Below are positions 29,542 through 39,414 of a DNA stretch of 64,000 nt, one piece after another. The notes beneath the pieces are model-generated. The model made no database searches. It worked only from the letters and a program-made list of their open reading frames with translations, and was not told where the DNA came from. The translations under genes and the position numbers were made by a program. Origin of the DNA: Enterobacter sp. CC120223-11 (GTDB taxonomy: Bacteria; Pseudomonadota; Gammaproteobacteria; Enterobacterales; Enterobacteriaceae); assembly GCF_900215375.1 (NCBI RefSeq), contig NZ_OBEF01000001.1, positions 372,001 through 436,000 on the forward strand, in the 5' to 3' direction. Within the stretch, counting starts at the first letter, position 1. The number at the start of each line of letters is the position of its first letter.

Positions 29542-29662
29542 GGGAGTTCCTCCTTTGTTGCTGTTGGTAACAATTTTGCAACCAGAAGACCGGGATGGAT
29601 ATAAGAAAAGGGATGAAAAAGTGGGGTGACTACGCGGAGGAGAGCGTGATTCGGAGAAGTCC

Positions 29663-29700
29663 GAAGCATGCTGCCCGGCAAGCTCACGCCGCCGGGCAAT
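29663..29700. repeat. REP-like element between ycfJ and ndh
   Basis: CTGCCCGGCAAGCTCACGCC followed by GCCGGGCA forms a single REP-like palindrome just past the ndh stop. Confidence 0.6.
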
Positions 29701-29710
29701 CGGGCAAAAC

Positions 29711-31015
29711 TTAGTGCAGCTTCAGGCGCGGGCGAATCACCCGGTTGATACTGCCCACCAGCATCATCAGCCCGGTTTTAAAGTAGCCGTGCAGCGCGAT
29801 CTGGTGCATACGGTACAGCGAGATATACACGAAGCGCGCGATGCGCCCTTCCACCATCATCGAGCCACGCATCAGGTTGCCCATCAGGCTGCCCACGGTG
29901 GAGTAGTTCGACAGCGAGACCAGCGAGCCGTGATCTTTGTAGGTGTACGATTTCAGCGGCTTGCCCTTGGTTTGCGCCAGAATATTGCTGAGCGCAAGGC
30001 TTGCCATCTGATGTGCAGCCTGGGCACGCGGAGGTACAAAGCCACCTTCAGGACGCGCACAGGAAGCGCAGTCGCCAATAGCATAGATGTCGGCATCACG
30101 CGTGGTCTGAAGCGTTGGCTCAACCACCAGCTGGTTGATACGGTTGGTTTCGAGGCCGCCGATCTCTTTCATAAAGTCCGGGGCTTTGATACCTGCCGCC
30201 CACACCATCAGATCGGCATTGATGTATTCGCCGTCTTTCGTGTGCAGACCGCCCGCATCAGCGCTGGTGACCATCGTCTGCGTCAGGACACGCACGCCCA
30301 TTTTGGTGAGTTCGCTGTGCGCGGCGCTGGAGATGCGCGGCGGCAGCGCAGGCAGGATACGCTCCCCGGCTTCTACCAGCGTCACATTCAGCGCATCGTT
30401 GGTCAGCCCTTTGTAGCCGTAGCTGTGCAGCTGTTTTACCGCATTGTGCAGTTCAGCAGAAAGCTCAACACCGGTCGCGCCACCGCCGACAATGGCAATA
30501 TTGACCTTGCCGTTCGCACCCAGATTGCTTGAGTGTTTCAGGAACAGATTAAGCATTTCCTGGTGGAAACGACGCGCCTGATGCGGGTTGTCGAGGAAAA
30601 TGCAGTTTTCCTTCACGCCTGGCGTGTTGAAGTCGTTGGAGGTACTGCCCAGCGCCATCACCAGCGTGTCGTACGGCAGCTTGCGCTCCGGCACCAGCAG
30701 TTCGCCCTTCTCATCGCGCAGTTCGGCCAAAGTGATCGTTTTGGCTTCGCGATTGATATCCACAACCGACCCCAGCTGGAACTGGAAGTGGTGGTTGCGG
30801 GCGTGTGCCAGGTAGCTCAGCGCGTCCACACCTTCGTCCAGCGACCCGGTTGCCACTTCGTGCAACAGCGGTTTCCACAGGTGGCTGTGGTTACGGTCCA
30901 CCAGCGTGATTTTCGCTTTTTTGCCACGGCCAAGCTTTCTACCCAGTTGAGTAGCCAACTCCAGCCCGCCGGCACCACCACCCACAATCACAATCTTTTT
31001 CAATGGCGTAGTCAA
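29711..31015 (-). CDS. ndh: NADH:quinone oxidoreductase II (NDH-2)
   Basis: 434 residues. The FAD-binding Rossmann motif is [16 protein letters not shown] at the N-terminus, with a second nucleotide fold [16 protein letters not shown]. The C-terminus is basic and amphipathic for membrane attachment. It is a single-subunit, non-proton-pumping NADH dehydrogenase feeding the quinone pool during aerobic growth. The upstream region carries PdhR-like and FNR-like sites, consistent with the known repression of E. coli ndh. Confidence 0.97.
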   Translation of the reverse strand: MTTPLKKIVIVGGGAGGLELATQLGRKLGRGKKAKITLVDRNHSHLWKPLLHEVATGSLDEGVDALSYLAHARNHHFQFQLGSVVDINREAKTITLAELRDEKGELLVPERKLPYDTLVMALGSTSNDFNTPGVKENCIFLDNPHQARRFHQEMLNLFLKHSSNLGANGKVNIAIVGGGATGVELSAELHNAVKQLHSYGYKGLTNDALNVTLVEAGERILPALPPRISSAAHSELTKMGVRVLTQTMVTSADAGGLHTKDGEYINADLMVWAAGIKAPDFMKEIGGLETNRINQLVVEPTLQTTRDADIYAIGDCASCARPEGGFVPPRAQAAHQMASLALSNILAQTKGKPLKSYTYKDHGSLVSLSNYSTVGSLMGNLMRGSMMVEGRIARFVYISLYRMHQIALHGYFKTGLMMLVGSINRVIRPRLKLH

Positions 31016-31040
31016 CGTGACCCCCTAAATTATTAACCAA

Positions 31041-31080
31041 TTGTTAATTAAAAGTTATTGAAATAGCTTTTAATTAACAA
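31041..31080. promoter_or_regulatory. Perfect 14-bp inverted repeat upstream of ndh
   Basis: TTGTTAATTAAAAG (31041-31054) and CTTTTAATTAACAA (31067-31080) are exact inverted copies around a 12-bp spacer, 26 bp upstream of the ndh start codon. It could be an operator or a leader RNA hairpin. It lies too far downstream of the FNR-like site to be the same element. Confidence 0.6.
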
Positions 31081-31133
31081 CAAGTTACCAGCCTGAAACC
31101 TGACATTGACGGCAAGAATATCACGCGAGGTGC

Positions 31134-31148
31134 ATTGGTCATACCAAA
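31134..31148. promoter_or_regulatory. PdhR-like operator upstream of ndh
   Basis: ATTGGTCATACCAAA matches the pyruvate-sensing PdhR site ATTGGTnnnACCAAT with one mismatch. PdhR is known to repress ndh in E. coli. Confidence 0.7.
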
Positions 31149-31149
31149 A

Positions 31150-31163
31150 TTGATATGAATCAA
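31150..31163. promoter_or_regulatory. FNR box upstream of ndh
   Basis: TTGATATGAATCAA is a perfect TTGATnnnnATCAA FNR site, directly next to the PdhR-like site and 135 bp upstream of the start codon. FNR represses E. coli ndh anaerobically. Confidence 0.75.
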
Positions 31164-31251
31164 GTTTTACCGCTGAAAAGTTGAGCAAGTGTAGCTGATG
31201 CGAGGGAGATTGCGCGCCTGGAAGCGGGTTGCCACCAGGCGCAGAGCAGGA

Positions 31252-31794
31252 CTAGCCGAGGGTTTTAAACGCTTTGATACGCTGCAGATGCGGAGAGATG
31301 TTTTTGAACTTGTGCGTCTGCACTTCGTCCCAGATGATTTCGTAATAGTGATGCAGCAGATCCGCCGAGCGCTGGCTGTTCAGGGCTTCATCCTGACGGG
31401 AAAGCACCACCAGGCAACGATCGCGGTTCTTCTCACGGAAGTTGCTCACGCATTTGGTGGCAATATCGCTGTACTCTTCCGGACGGTCAATCTTCCCTTC
31501 CATGTTCTCATTCGGGAACAGGTTCGGGTTGAAGATAACCTGACGAATATCGCACAGGAAACCGATGCGCTCCGCCCAGAAGCCGCCGAGCCCGACGCCA
31601 CAAATTAGCGGACGGTCGTCCGCATTCAGCTGCAGCATTTTGTCCACTTCCTTCAGCAGATGCTGCATGTCGTGCTTCGGATGACGTGTGCTGTAGCTTA
31701 TCAGGCGAACGTCCGGGTCGATGAACTGCAGCTGCAGCACCTTCTCGTGGTTTCCCGGACTGTTTGAATCGAAACCGTGCAAATAAATAATCAT
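31252..31794 (-). CDS. ycfP: YcfP, alpha/beta-hydrolase-fold protein
   Basis: 180 residues starting [19 protein letters not shown]. It has the HGF oxyanion-type start and [13 protein letters not shown], where the usual nucleophile Ser position of GxSxG is replaced (GVGLGG). It may therefore be a non-hydrolytic member of the UPF0227 family. It is last in the hinT-ycfL-lpoB-thiK-nagZ-ycfP run, 36 bp after nagZ. Function unknown. Confidence 0.9.
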   Translation of the reverse strand: MIIYLHGFDSNSPGNHEKVLQLQFIDPDVRLISYSTRHPKHDMQHLLKEVDKMLQLNADDRPLICGVGLGGFWAERIGFLCDIRQVIFNPNLFPNENMEGKIDRPEEYSDIATKCVSNFREKNRDRCLVVLSRQDEALNSQRSADLLHHYYEIIWDEVQTHKFKNISPHLQRIKAFKTLG

Positions 31795-31830
31795 ACGTCC
31801 TCACAACACTGCTAATCCCGTAGCGGGAGA

Positions 31831-32856
31831 TTAAGGAGCGGCTTTGTGGGCCTGCCAGCGTTCGTGCAGTTCATTCAGCTGCGCGCTGACTGTCTTCCAG
31901 CGAGCGGAATCCATCAGCTCCTGACGGGTAAATGAACCTTTATGATACAATTTTGTAACACGCTCAGCTTTGATCGGCGACAGGTTATCCAGCACGCTAA
32001 CCGCACCTTTACGATTATTGCAGACCAGGATCATATCGCAACCCGCGTCCAGAGAGGCCTGACCGCGCTCCGCATAGCTACCCATAATGGCCGCGCCTTC
32101 CATGGACAGATCGTCAGAGAAAATCACGCCGTCAAAGCCCAGTTCACCGCGCAGCACGGTTTTCAGCCAGTGCGGCGAGCCGCTGGCAGGACGTGGATCA
32201 ACATCGTTGTAAATCACGTGCGCAGGCATAATGGCGTCGAGGCGATTTTCGGTGACCAGCGTCTGGAACACGGCCATATCTTTGGCACGAATCTCTGCTT
32301 CGTCACGCGGATCATGCGGCGTTTCCTTGTGTGAATCGGCAGTGACCGCGCCGTGGCCCGGGAAGTGTTTCCCGGTGGTTTTCATGCCTGCGTCGTGCAT
32401 GCCGTCAATAAAATGGCGCGCCATTGCCAGCGCCTTGTGCGGATCGGCGTGATAGGAACGCTCGCCAATCGCCGCGCTGATATGCCCGACGTCCAGCACT
32501 GGCGCGAAGCTGATGTCGATGTCCATGGCGATCATTTCAGACGCCATCAGCCAGCCCGCGGCCTTCGCCATTTCGCCGCCCTGCTCCATACCCAACAGTT
32601 CAGCGAAGGATTGTGCGGCAGGCAGACGAGTGAAGCCTTCGCGGAAGCGCTGCACGCGCCCGCCTTCCTGATCCACGGCGACAACCAGATGATTTTTTGA
32701 AGCAGCGCGGATCTGGCGAACCAGCTCGCGCAGCTGGGCCGGATCGTGGTAATTACGGGTAAACAAAATCAGCCCACCGACCAGCGGGTGCGCCAGAATT
32801 TCCCTCTCTTCCGCATCCAGCTCATAGCCTTCAACATCTAACATCACTGGGCCCAC
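31831..32856 (-). CDS. nagZ: Beta-N-acetylhexosaminidase NagZ
   Basis: 341 residues, GH3 family. [14 protein letters not shown] carries the His/Asp dyad loop and the nucleophile Asp lies in [11 protein letters not shown]. This cytosolic enzyme removes GlcNAc from 1,6-anhydro-MurNAc-peptides in peptidoglycan recycling, generating the AmpR inducer ligands in species with inducible ampC. The released GlcNAc is a substrate for NagK in this window. It lies 11 bp downstream of thiK. Confidence 0.97.
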   Translation of the reverse strand: MGPVMLDVEGYELDAEEREILAHPLVGGLILFTRNYHDPAQLRELVRQIRAASKNHLVVAVDQEGGRVQRFREGFTRLPAAQSFAELLGMEQGGEMAKAAGWLMASEMIAMDIDISFAPVLDVGHISAAIGERSYHADPHKALAMARHFIDGMHDAGMKTTGKHFPGHGAVTADSHKETPHDPRDEAEIRAKDMAVFQTLVTENRLDAIMPAHVIYNDVDPRPASGSPHWLKTVLRGELGFDGVIFSDDLSMEGAAIMGSYAERGQASLDAGCDMILVCNNRKGAVSVLDNLSPIKAERVTKLYHKGSFTRQELMDSARWKTVSAQLNELHERWQAHKAAP

Positions 32857-32867
32857 ATAAACCTCTC

Positions 32868-33677
32868 TTATCCTTTATTCGTAAACTGACGCCAGCCTTC
32901 ATCGGCAAGCGTAATAAATTGTTGGTCGCCGGTCTGCTGCCAGCGGTACTCATACCAGGTCGTCATCAGCAGCTGCGTCCAGGGCCGCCATTTTTTGATT
33001 TGCCGAATCAGAATGGCTTCACTCAGATGCGCCCGCCTGGCGTAAGCGGCAATGAGCGTCGTCTTATCATCCGCCCACAACGCGGCCAGTTCGAGGGCGA
33101 TATCACCGTCGGCGGCATATTCCCAGTCAATCAGCCTGAGCCCCGCTGGCGTATCAATGATATTCCCTGCGTGAACGTCCATGTGCAGCGGCGCCAGCCG
33201 TAAGGGCTGCGGTTCTCCCCGTTTGCGTAGCCGTTTTAATAAACGTAGCCAACGCGGCGTGCGGCGGGATGGACTGGCACCTTGCCAGTAACGTTCAAGC
33301 AAAGGCAAGAGCGAGACTCGCCAGCCAAAAGGCTTTTGCTGATGCAAATGATACAACAGCGCCGCCGTGGCGTCGGCATCCGGAAGCGTGGCGGGTATCT
33401 CACCTTCGAGATATTCCACCGCCATCCAGCCGGAAAAATAGCCGAGTGGTTTTGGGGCGAGCGTCGAAGGCAAGGAATGCAGCGCGCGATACTGGCGCAG
33501 GAAGTGAAAATCAGGTGCGGACGGGTCGTGATGCTGTCGCAGAACAACCCGCTGCCCCTGACCTTCGATAATGCAGCTTCCTCCGCTCAGCCCCGCCGTA
33601 GCGGAGCGAGTCAGAGGTTGAAACCCATGAAAATGGCGTGACAGGCATTCGTCACGAGTCAGCTTACTGTTGCGCAA
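32868..33677 (-). CDS. thiK: Thiamine kinase ThiK
   Basis: 269 residues, APH/choline-kinase fold: the Brenner motif is LHMDVHAGN and the metal-binding Asp is in [11 protein letters not shown]. It phosphorylates salvaged thiamine to thiamine monophosphate. It overlaps the end of lpoB by 14 bp and precedes nagZ. Divergence from E. coli is greater than for the neighbours, as is usual for thiK. Confidence 0.92.
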   Translation of the reverse strand: MRNSKLTRDECLSRHFHGFQPLTRSATAGLSGGSCIIEGQGQRVVLRQHHDPSAPDFHFLRQYRALHSLPSTLAPKPLGYFSGWMAVEYLEGEIPATLPDADATAALLYHLHQQKPFGWRVSLLPLLERYWQGASPSRRTPRWLRLLKRLRKRGEPQPLRLAPLHMDVHAGNIIDTPAGLRLIDWEYAADGDIALELAALWADDKTTLIAAYARRAHLSEAILIRQIKKWRPWTQLLMTTWYEYRWQQTGDQQFITLADEGWRQFTNKG

Positions 33678-34305
33678 CCGAACCTTTACCTGACCAGACG
33701 ATCTCGCCCGTCTGGACCATCATCAGCTGCGAGGAGAGCGTTGGCGTGTTGACGTTACCTGTCGCATTGGAATAAAGCACGTACTGCGCGCCCACGGTGC
33801 GGGCCAGGCCCATCGCTTTGTTGCGGGAACCCAGGCTATCCTGTGGTGAGAGGCCCAGCTGCTGCTTCGCCACGGCCAGCTGCTGCGGCGACACAAGGGT
33901 AAACGTCGTATTGCCTTTCAGCGCACTGGCCAGCGCACTTGTCGCTTCCGCCGTGTTCAGTGAGCCGTTGGTGCGGTTATTTACGCTATCGACCAGCAGC
34001 ACGCTGCCCGCCGTCACGCCATCGGCCTTCAGCATTTTCGCCACCAGAGGCTGTGCGGCGCCATTCCAGTCGTAATGACGCACGCGCGGAGCAGGCTGCT
34101 CAGGCTGTGCGGCACCGTTTTCGATTGGGCCCGGCTGAGTTGGGATAGTGGGCACCGTCGGTACGGTCGTGGGTGGCGGCGTCTGCGGTTGTTCAGGCGT
34201 GGGCTTTGCTTCTTCTACCGGTGCGGGCTGTTCACGATGCCCCACGCACCCTGCCAGAAAAACGGCCACCGCCGCGATAAACGCATAGCGACTCAGTTTA
34301 CTCAT
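33664..34305 (-). CDS. lpoB: Outer-membrane lipoprotein activator of PBP1B, LpoB
   Basis: 213 residues with lipobox FLAGC, giving a lipidated Cys near residue 19. A long Pro-rich linker ([15 protein letters not shown]…) lets it cross the periplasm, followed by the globular domain that binds the UB2H domain of PBP1B (MrcB). It stimulates peptidoglycan synthesis from the outer membrane. It sits between ycfL and thiK. Confidence 0.96.
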   Translation of the reverse strand: MSKLSRYAFIAAVAVFLAGCVGHREQPAPVEEAKPTPEQPQTPPPTTVPTVPTIPTQPGPIENGAAQPEQPAPRVRHYDWNGAAQPLVAKMLKADGVTAGSVLLVDSVNNRTNGSLNTAEATSALASALKGNTTFTLVSPQQLAVAKQQLGLSPQDSLGSRNKAMGLARTVGAQYVLYSNATGNVNTPTLSSQLMMVQTGEIVWSGKGSVAQQ

Positions 34306-34318
34306 TACATTTTACCCC

Positions 34319-34693
34319 TCAAAGATAAAGATAAAGCCGGACTTTGTGCGCACCCAGACTGTTTGCGCTGCCGTAAAGTGTGACCGAAGACCTGGCCGGG
34401 ATCGTCACCGTACGCGGTGTTTCCAGCGGATGCATTTCCAGCCCTCGCGCGTCATACCAGTAGAAACGATAGTGAAGCTTGACCGGCGCGGAGCGTTCGT
34501 TATAGATCCGCGAGGACGCTGTCGCCTGAATTTCTGAGGAGGTCAGTTCAGGATTTTCCGCACTGATCCCGGCCGCCAGCACGTTGGCTTCCATCACCAG
34601 CGTCTGCTGTTCTCCGACCGGGATCTCCGGGTGCGAGCCGCAACCCGCCAGCAGCAACGCCCCCAGCAAAGCAGCAATTCGGCCACTTTTCAT
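34319..34693 (-). CDS. ycfL: Lipoprotein YcfL
   Basis: About 124 residues from MKSGRIAALLGALLLAGCGS. The ATG at 34693 gives a perfect lipoprotein signal (LLAGC), whereas the longer frame to 34738 does not. It is a DUF1425 protein; a beta-rich domain ends LGAHKVRLYLYL. It is uncharacterised, co-transcribed with lpoB and 4 bp after hinT. Confidence 0.9.
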   Translation of the reverse strand: MKSGRIAALLGALLLAGCGSHPEIPVGEQQTLVMEANVLAAGISAENPELTSSEIQATASSRIYNERSAPVKLHYRFYWYDARGLEMHPLETPRTVTIPARSSVTLYGSANSLGAHKVRLYLYL

Positions 34694-34697
34694 TTTA

Positions 34698-35054
34698 TTA
34701 TCCTTTATGCGCCAGCATTGGCCCAAGCGGACGACCACCCAGCAGGTGCATATGGATGTGGTAAACCTCCTGCCCGCCGTGGCGATTGCAGTTCATGATC
34801 AGCCGATAGCCCTCTTCTGCGATGCCTTCCTGTGCTGCAATTTTTGCCGCTACCGTCATCATGCGGCCTAAGGCCAGTTCATGCTCAGCCGTGACGTCAT
34901 TGACCGTCGGGATCAGTACATTCGGGATAATCAGAATATGGCTTGGTGCCTGGGGCGAGATATCACGAAAGGCGGTGACCAGTTCATCCTGATAAACAAT
35001 ATCTGCCGGAATTTCACGACGGATAATTTTGCTGAAAATTGTCTCTTCTGCCAT
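34698..35054 (-). CDS. hinT: Purine nucleoside phosphoramidase HinT
   Basis: 118 residues, HIT family with the histidine triad [10 protein letters not shown]. It hydrolyses adenosine phosphoramidates and acyl-adenylates. It starts the hinT-ycfL-lpoB-thiK-nagZ-ycfP operon and is divergent from fhuE. Confidence 0.96.
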   Translation of the reverse strand: MAEETIFSKIIRREIPADIVYQDELVTAFRDISPQAPSHILIIPNVLIPTVNDVTAEHELALGRMMTVAAKIAAQEGIAEEGYRLIMNCNRHGGQEVYHIHMHLLGGRPLGPMLAHKG

Positions 35055-35297
35055 GGCCTGTTCCTTTTTATAGAATACCCTTCGGTGCCGGGTTTTTATC
35101 TGACAACGTAAGAGTATGAGCGACTTACTTCCTCTCTTTCAAGCCGAACCCTCTATTTTCTTCCTCAATTCTGGATTTGTTGCTGCTTGCCTGAGCACAG
35201 CGACTTCCTCCTCGTCTCAGCGGATTTCAAAACAAAGTTTCAGATGCACTCTTACATTTGTTTACAGGGGTAATATGAATGCGTATATTTCGCATTT

Positions 35298-35318
35298 GCA
35301 TTTTCATGCAGTGGCTTT
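35298..35318. promoter_or_regulatory. Possible Fur box upstream of fhuE
   Basis: GCATTTGCATTTTCATGC resembles three Fur-type hexamers in tandem and lies about 35-50 bp upstream of the fhuE start. It is a weak match to the Fur consensus. E. coli fhuE is iron-repressed, so a site is expected nearby. Confidence 0.35.
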
Positions 35319-35349
35319 TATATAACACAACAACATTAAGGGTTTATCG

Positions 35350-37536
35350 ATGCCTTCCGTTTTTGACACCAGAGACAAGCAGCAAAGACTTGCCACCTCA
35401 CCCTCCCGACTCGCCGCCTGTATTGCTTTCGCACTGATGCCCGCAGCCGCCTATGCCGCTGACACCAGCAAGGAAGAAACCGTGGTCGTGGAAGGAACAG
35501 CAAATGCTGTTACCGATAACGCACAGGATCAGGATTACAGCGTCAAAACCACCACCACCGGCACTAAACTTTTATTGGTGCCGCGCGATATTCCGCAGTC
35601 CGTCAGCGTTATCAGCCAGCAGCGTATGGAAGATCAGAATCTTCAGACTATCGGCCAGGTTCTGACCAACACCACCGGCGTCACGGCGCAGGTGCAGGAC
35701 AGCGATCGTACGGTGTTTTATTCACGCGGCTTCTTCGTCAGCAACTACGCGTATGACGATCTGCCCACCTCCATCAGCGAAGTGTGGAACTTCGGCGATA
35801 CCGCGACCGATACCGCTATCTATGACCGTATTGAAGTGGTGCGTGGCGCAACGGGCCTGATGAGCGGCACCGGCAACCCGGCGGCCTACGTCAATATGGT
35901 GCGCAAACATGCCGACAGCCGGGAATTCCAGGGCAACGCCACCGTCAGCTACGGCAGCTGGGACAAGCAGCGCTATGTGCTGGATTTGCAGGCGCCGCTG
36001 GTGGAATCTGGCAATGTGCGCGGGCGCGTGATTGCGGGTTATCAGGACAACGATTCGTGGATGGACAACTACCACTATCGTAAGAAATTCCTCTACGGCG
36101 TTGTGGATGCAGACATTACCGACAGCACCACGCTGTCTCTTGGCTATGAATATCAGGAAAGCAACACCGCCGATCCAACCTGGGGCGGCCTGCCAACCTG
36201 GTATGCGGACGGCAGCAAAACCCATTACAACCGCAGCGATACCGTCGCACCAGACTGGGCCTATTCCGATAAAGACAGCACCAAAGTCTTTGCCAACTTT
36301 ACCCAGCGCTTTGATAACGGCTGGGAAGCCCACGTCAACGGCATGCACACAGATACCAACTTCGATACCAAAATGATGTACATGTACGGCTATCCGGACA
36401 AAGAAACCGGCAGCGGTATGGTAGGCTACGGCGGATGGAACCGCGGCGAACGCAAGCAGGATGCGGTGGATGCCTTCCTGCGCGGCGGCTTCGACCTGTT
36501 TGGTCGCCAGCATGAAATGATGATCGGCGGCAGCCTCAGCCATCAGAAGAACCATTACGACAACTCACTGCCGGATTCGCTGTACGGCATGGTCGATATT
36601 GGCAGCTTCAATAACTGGAACAGCAACATCGCGGATCCGCAGTGGACCGCCTGGAAGCTCTACAGCAAAGACGATATCAACCAGTCTTCCGCTTACACCT
36701 CCGCGCGCTTCTCGCTGATGGATCCTCTGCATCTGATCGTCGGGGCGCGTTATACCAACTACAACATTAAGTACAACCCGGCAGGCGCCCCGGACACGCG
36801 TCTTGAGAGCACCAAAGACGACGTCACACCGTATGCGGGCCTGGTTTACGACATTAACGAAGACTGGTCGGCGTATGTCAGCTACACCAACATCTTCCAG
36901 CCGCAGGACAAGCGTGACGCCAATGGCCGTTATCTCGATCCGACCACCGGGAAGAGTTACGAAGCCGGGGTGAAGGCTGACTGGTTTAACACCCGCCTGA
37001 CGACCTCACTGGCCGTGTTCCGCATCGAGCAGGACAATGTGGCGAACAACACCTACACCTATCTGCCAAGCGGTGAATCGATCTATGAATCGCTCGATGG
37101 CGTGGTGAGCAAAGGGGTTGAGTTTGAACTGAACGGTGCACTGACGGATAACTGGCAGCTCACCTTCGGCGCGACTCGCTACGTGGCGGAAGACAAAGAG
37201 GGCAACGCGGTCGCTTCCGATCAGCCGCGCACCACGTTCAAATTGTTCACCCGTTACCAGCTACCGATGGTGCCTGAGCTCACCGTCGGTGGCGGTGTGA
37301 ACTGGCAGAACAAAACCTGGGCCAACGTCGACGGCGGACCGAACGGTCGCGACTATATCGACCAGGGCAGCTACGGCCTCGTCAACCTCTTCAGCCGCTA
37401 TCAGGTCACGAAGAACTTTGCCCTGCAGGCTAACGTCAACAACCTGTTCGATAAAGAGTACTACGACTACGTAGGGTCATACCTTGTGTATGGCGCACCG
37501 CTGAACTTCTCGGTTTCCGCCAGCTACGACTTCTGA
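35350..37536 (+). CDS. fhuE: Ferric coprogen/rhodotorulate outer-membrane receptor FhuE
   Basis: 728 residues. The signal peptide ends AAAYA-ADTSKEE and is followed by a TonB box (ETVVVEG). Next comes a plug domain (LLLVPRDIPQSVSVIS…GTGNPAAYVN) and a 22-stranded barrel ending in the C-terminal Phe of SVSASYDF. It imports fungal hydroxamate siderophores with TonB. It resembles E. coli FhuE in length and order; it is convergent with ptsG. Confidence 0.94.
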   Translation: MPSVFDTRDKQQRLATSPSRLAACIAFALMPAAAYAADTSKEETVVVEGTANAVTDNAQDQDYSVKTTTTGTKLLLVPRDIPQSVSVISQQRMEDQNLQTIGQVLTNTTGVTAQVQDSDRTVFYSRGFFVSNYAYDDLPTSISEVWNFGDTATDTAIYDRIEVVRGATGLMSGTGNPAAYVNMVRKHADSREFQGNATVSYGSWDKQRYVLDLQAPLVESGNVRGRVIAGYQDNDSWMDNYHYRKKFLYGVVDADITDSTTLSLGYEYQESNTADPTWGGLPTWYADGSKTHYNRSDTVAPDWAYSDKDSTKVFANFTQRFDNGWEAHVNGMHTDTNFDTKMMYMYGYPDKETGSGMVGYGGWNRGERKQDAVDAFLRGGFDLFGRQHEMMIGGSLSHQKNHYDNSLPDSLYGMVDIGSFNNWNSNIADPQWTAWKLYSKDDINQSSAYTSARFSLMDPLHLIVGARYTNYNIKYNPAGAPDTRLESTKDDVTPYAGLVYDINEDWSAYVSYTNIFQPQDKRDANGRYLDPTTGKSYEAGVKADWFNTRLTTSLAVFRIEQDNVANNTYTYLPSGESIYESLDGVVSKGVEFELNGALTDNWQLTFGATRYVAEDKEGNAVASDQPRTTFKLFTRYQLPMVPELTVGGGVNWQNKTWANVDGGPNGRDYIDQGSYGLVNLFSRYQVTKNFALQANVNNLFDKEYYDYVGSYLVYGAPLNFSVSASYDF

Positions 37537-37542
37537 TGAAAT

Positions 37543-37612
37543 CCCCGGTGGCGCTTCGCTTACCGGGGCTACAGTTTCGTAGGCCCGGGCAAACACAGTG
37601 CCGCCGGGTCAT
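37543..37612. repeat. REP/BIME repeat between fhuE and ptsG
   Basis: Two inverted units, CCCCGGTGGCGCTTCGCTTA and GTAGGCCCGGGCAAACACAG followed by TGCCGCCGGG, lie between convergent genes. Confidence 0.8.
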
Positions 37613-37628
37613 TATTTTGATATGTGCA

Positions 37629-37662
37629 ATAAAAAAGGCAGCCATCTGGCTGCCTTTTGTTT
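37629..37662. terminator. Terminator of ptsG (bidirectional)
   Basis: AAAAAAGGCAGCCA pairs with TGGCTGCCTTTT. The A and T runs on both sides suit termination of both fhuE and ptsG. Confidence 0.85.
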
Positions 37663-37678
37663 CTCCCCAATTCACAAC

Positions 37679-39115
37679 TTAGTTGTTGCGGATGTAATCA
37701 TCCATTTCGGTTTTCAGGTTATCGGACTTGGTGCCGAAAATTGCCTGAACGCCGGAGCCTGCAACAACCACACCTGCCGCGCCCAGTTTCTTCAGGCCTG
37801 GCTGGTCAACTTTTGCCACGTCGGCAACGCTGACGCGCAGACGAGTGATACAAGCGTCGAGGTTGGTGATGTTTTCTTTACCGCCGAATGCCGCAACCAG
37901 TGCTGGGGCCATTTCGCCGCCGGCTACGCCTGCTTTGGACTCTTCGGTTGCATCTTCACGACCCGGGGTCTTCAGATCCAGTGCTTTAATCAGCACGCGG
38001 AACACGGTGTAGTAAATCGCCGCATAGCACAGACCAACGATCGGGAACAGCCACAGCTTGCTGCTGTTGCCGGACAGAACGATGAAGTCGATCAGACCGT
38101 GGGAGAAGGACGTACCGTCACGCATACCCAGCAGGATACAGATTGGGAACGCCAGACCCGCCAGAATCGCGTGAATGATGTACAGGATCGGCGCCACGAA
38201 CATGAAGGAGAATTCGATTGGCTCGGTGATACCGGTCAGGAATGAGGTCAGCGCAGCAGAGATCATGATCCCGCCCACTTTCGCGCGGTTCTCTGGCTTA
38301 GCAGAGTGCCAGATAGCGATAGCGGCAGCCGGCAGACCGTACATTTTGAACAGGAAGCCGCCGGACAGTTTACCTGCGGTCGGGTCACCTGCCATGTAGC
38401 GTGGGATGTCACCGTGGAACACCTGACCTGCGGCGTTGGTGTATTCACCAATCTGCATCTGGAATGGAACGTTCCAGATGTGGTGCAGACCGAACGGCAC
38501 CAGGCAGCGTTCAATGAAGCCATAGATACCGAACGCGACAACCGGGTTCTGGTAAGCAGCCCACTGGGAGAATTCCTGAATAGCCGTACCAATTGGTGGC
38601 CAGATGAAGGACAGAACAACACCCAGGAAGATAGCGGTCAGGCCGGAGATAATCGGCACAAAGCGTTTGCCCGCGAAGAAGCCCAGGTACTCTGGCAGCT
38701 TGATGCGGTAGAAACGGTTGAACATGTAGGCCGCAATAGCACCCGCGATGATACCGCCGAGAACACCGGTATCAGCCAGGTGTTTCGCTGCGATCTCTTC
38801 TGCAGGTAAATGCAGAACCAGTGGCGCAACAACCGCCATGGTTTTGACCATGATGCCGTAAGCAACGACGGAGGCCAGGGCCGATACACCATCGTTATTG
38901 GTGAAGCCCAGCGCCACGCCGATAGCAAAGATAAGCGGCATGTTAGCAAAAACAGAACCGCCTGCTTCCGCCATAACGTGGGAGACGACGGCTGGCAGCC
39001 AGCTGAAGTTTGCAGACCCGACGCCCAGCAGGATACCTGCGATAGGCAGTACGGATACTGGCAGCATCAGCGATTTACCGACCTTCTGCAGGTTAGCAAA
39101 TGCATTCTTAAACAT
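37679..39115 (-). CDS. ptsG: PTS glucose-specific EIICB component PtsG
   Basis: 478 residues. The membrane EIIC domain of about ten helices includes the conserved GITEPIEF signature, then a linker. The EIIB domain carries the phospho-Cys in [11 protein letters not shown] (about residue 421). It imports and phosphorylates glucose, receiving phosphate from EIIA-Glc. The leader contains an Mlc-like operator, a CRP-like site and the conserved SgrS pairing region, so the complex E. coli control appears retained. Confidence 0.97.
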   Translation of the reverse strand: MFKNAFANLQKVGKSLMLPVSVLPIAGILLGVGSANFSWLPAVVSHVMAEAGGSVFANMPLIFAIGVALGFTNNDGVSALASVVAYGIMVKTMAVVAPLVLHLPAEEIAAKHLADTGVLGGIIAGAIAAYMFNRFYRIKLPEYLGFFAGKRFVPIISGLTAIFLGVVLSFIWPPIGTAIQEFSQWAAYQNPVVAFGIYGFIERCLVPFGLHHIWNVPFQMQIGEYTNAAGQVFHGDIPRYMAGDPTAGKLSGGFLFKMYGLPAAAIAIWHSAKPENRAKVGGIMISAALTSFLTGITEPIEFSFMFVAPILYIIHAILAGLAFPICILLGMRDGTSFSHGLIDFIVLSGNSSKLWLFPIVGLCYAAIYYTVFRVLIKALDLKTPGREDATEESKAGVAGGEMAPALVAAFGGKENITNLDACITRLRVSVADVAKVDQPGLKKLGAAGVVVAGSGVQAIFGTKSDNLKTEMDDYIRNN

Positions 39116-39137
39116 AATTGAGAGTGCTCCTGAGTAT
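39115..39137 (-). promoter_or_regulatory. SgrS pairing region and ribosome-binding site of ptsG
   Basis: Read on the minus strand, CTCAGGAGCACTCTCAATT directly precedes the ptsG ATG and matches the E. coli sequence that the sRNA SgrS base-pairs with to block translation during sugar-phosphate stress. The sgrS gene is not in this window. Confidence 0.7.
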
Positions 39138-39213
39138 TTGTGCTTTTTTTACGCTTTCACGCATTGGCGAGGGGGGAGAACCTTGCCGTATACAGGACAT
39201 CTAAGTGTCCTTT

Positions 39214-39239
39214 TATTTATTACGCAGAGTAAAATAATT
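39214..39239. promoter_or_regulatory. Mlc operator of ptsG
   Basis: On the minus strand AATTATTTTACTCTGCGTAA continues into TAAATA. This AT-rich dyad closely resembles the E. coli ptsG Mlc operator near the transcription start. Mlc is titrated by dephospho-PtsG when glucose flows. Confidence 0.6.
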
Positions 39240-39251
39240 CGGATTAATTTT

Positions 39252-39271
39252 GTTTGACAGCCATCACGTTT
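39252..39271. promoter_or_regulatory. CRP-like site of the ptsG promoter
   Basis: On the minus strand AACGTGATGGCTGTCAAAC has the TGA-N6-TCA core of a CRP site. It sits just upstream of the inferred start, as in E. coli. Confidence 0.5.
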
Positions 39272-39338
39272 CAGCCAGCAATCACAGAAAACCTTGCACT
39301 ATTTTACAAAAGTTGTTTCTGACCGTTACAAAGAGGAG

Positions 39339-39366
39339 GTTCACCGCCCCTTTGAAGGCGGTGAAC
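39339..39366. terminator. Stem-loop after tatD
   Basis: GTTCACCGCC and GGCGGTGAAC form a perfect 10-bp stem with an 8-base loop, 50 bp past the tatD stop. There is only a modest T-rich tail (CCTCCTCTTTG on the minus strand). It probably ends the long fab-tatD transcript before the ptsG promoter. Confidence 0.5.
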
Positions 39367-39414
39367 TTTACTCGCTTTGAATATTAATTACGAGCTTTAA
39401 AATAAGCAGACGAA

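Noticed and set aside
35116-35325. 69-codon ORF upstream of fhuE
   Set aside because: It lies across the probable fhuE promoter, has no Shine-Dalgarno and no recognisable product.
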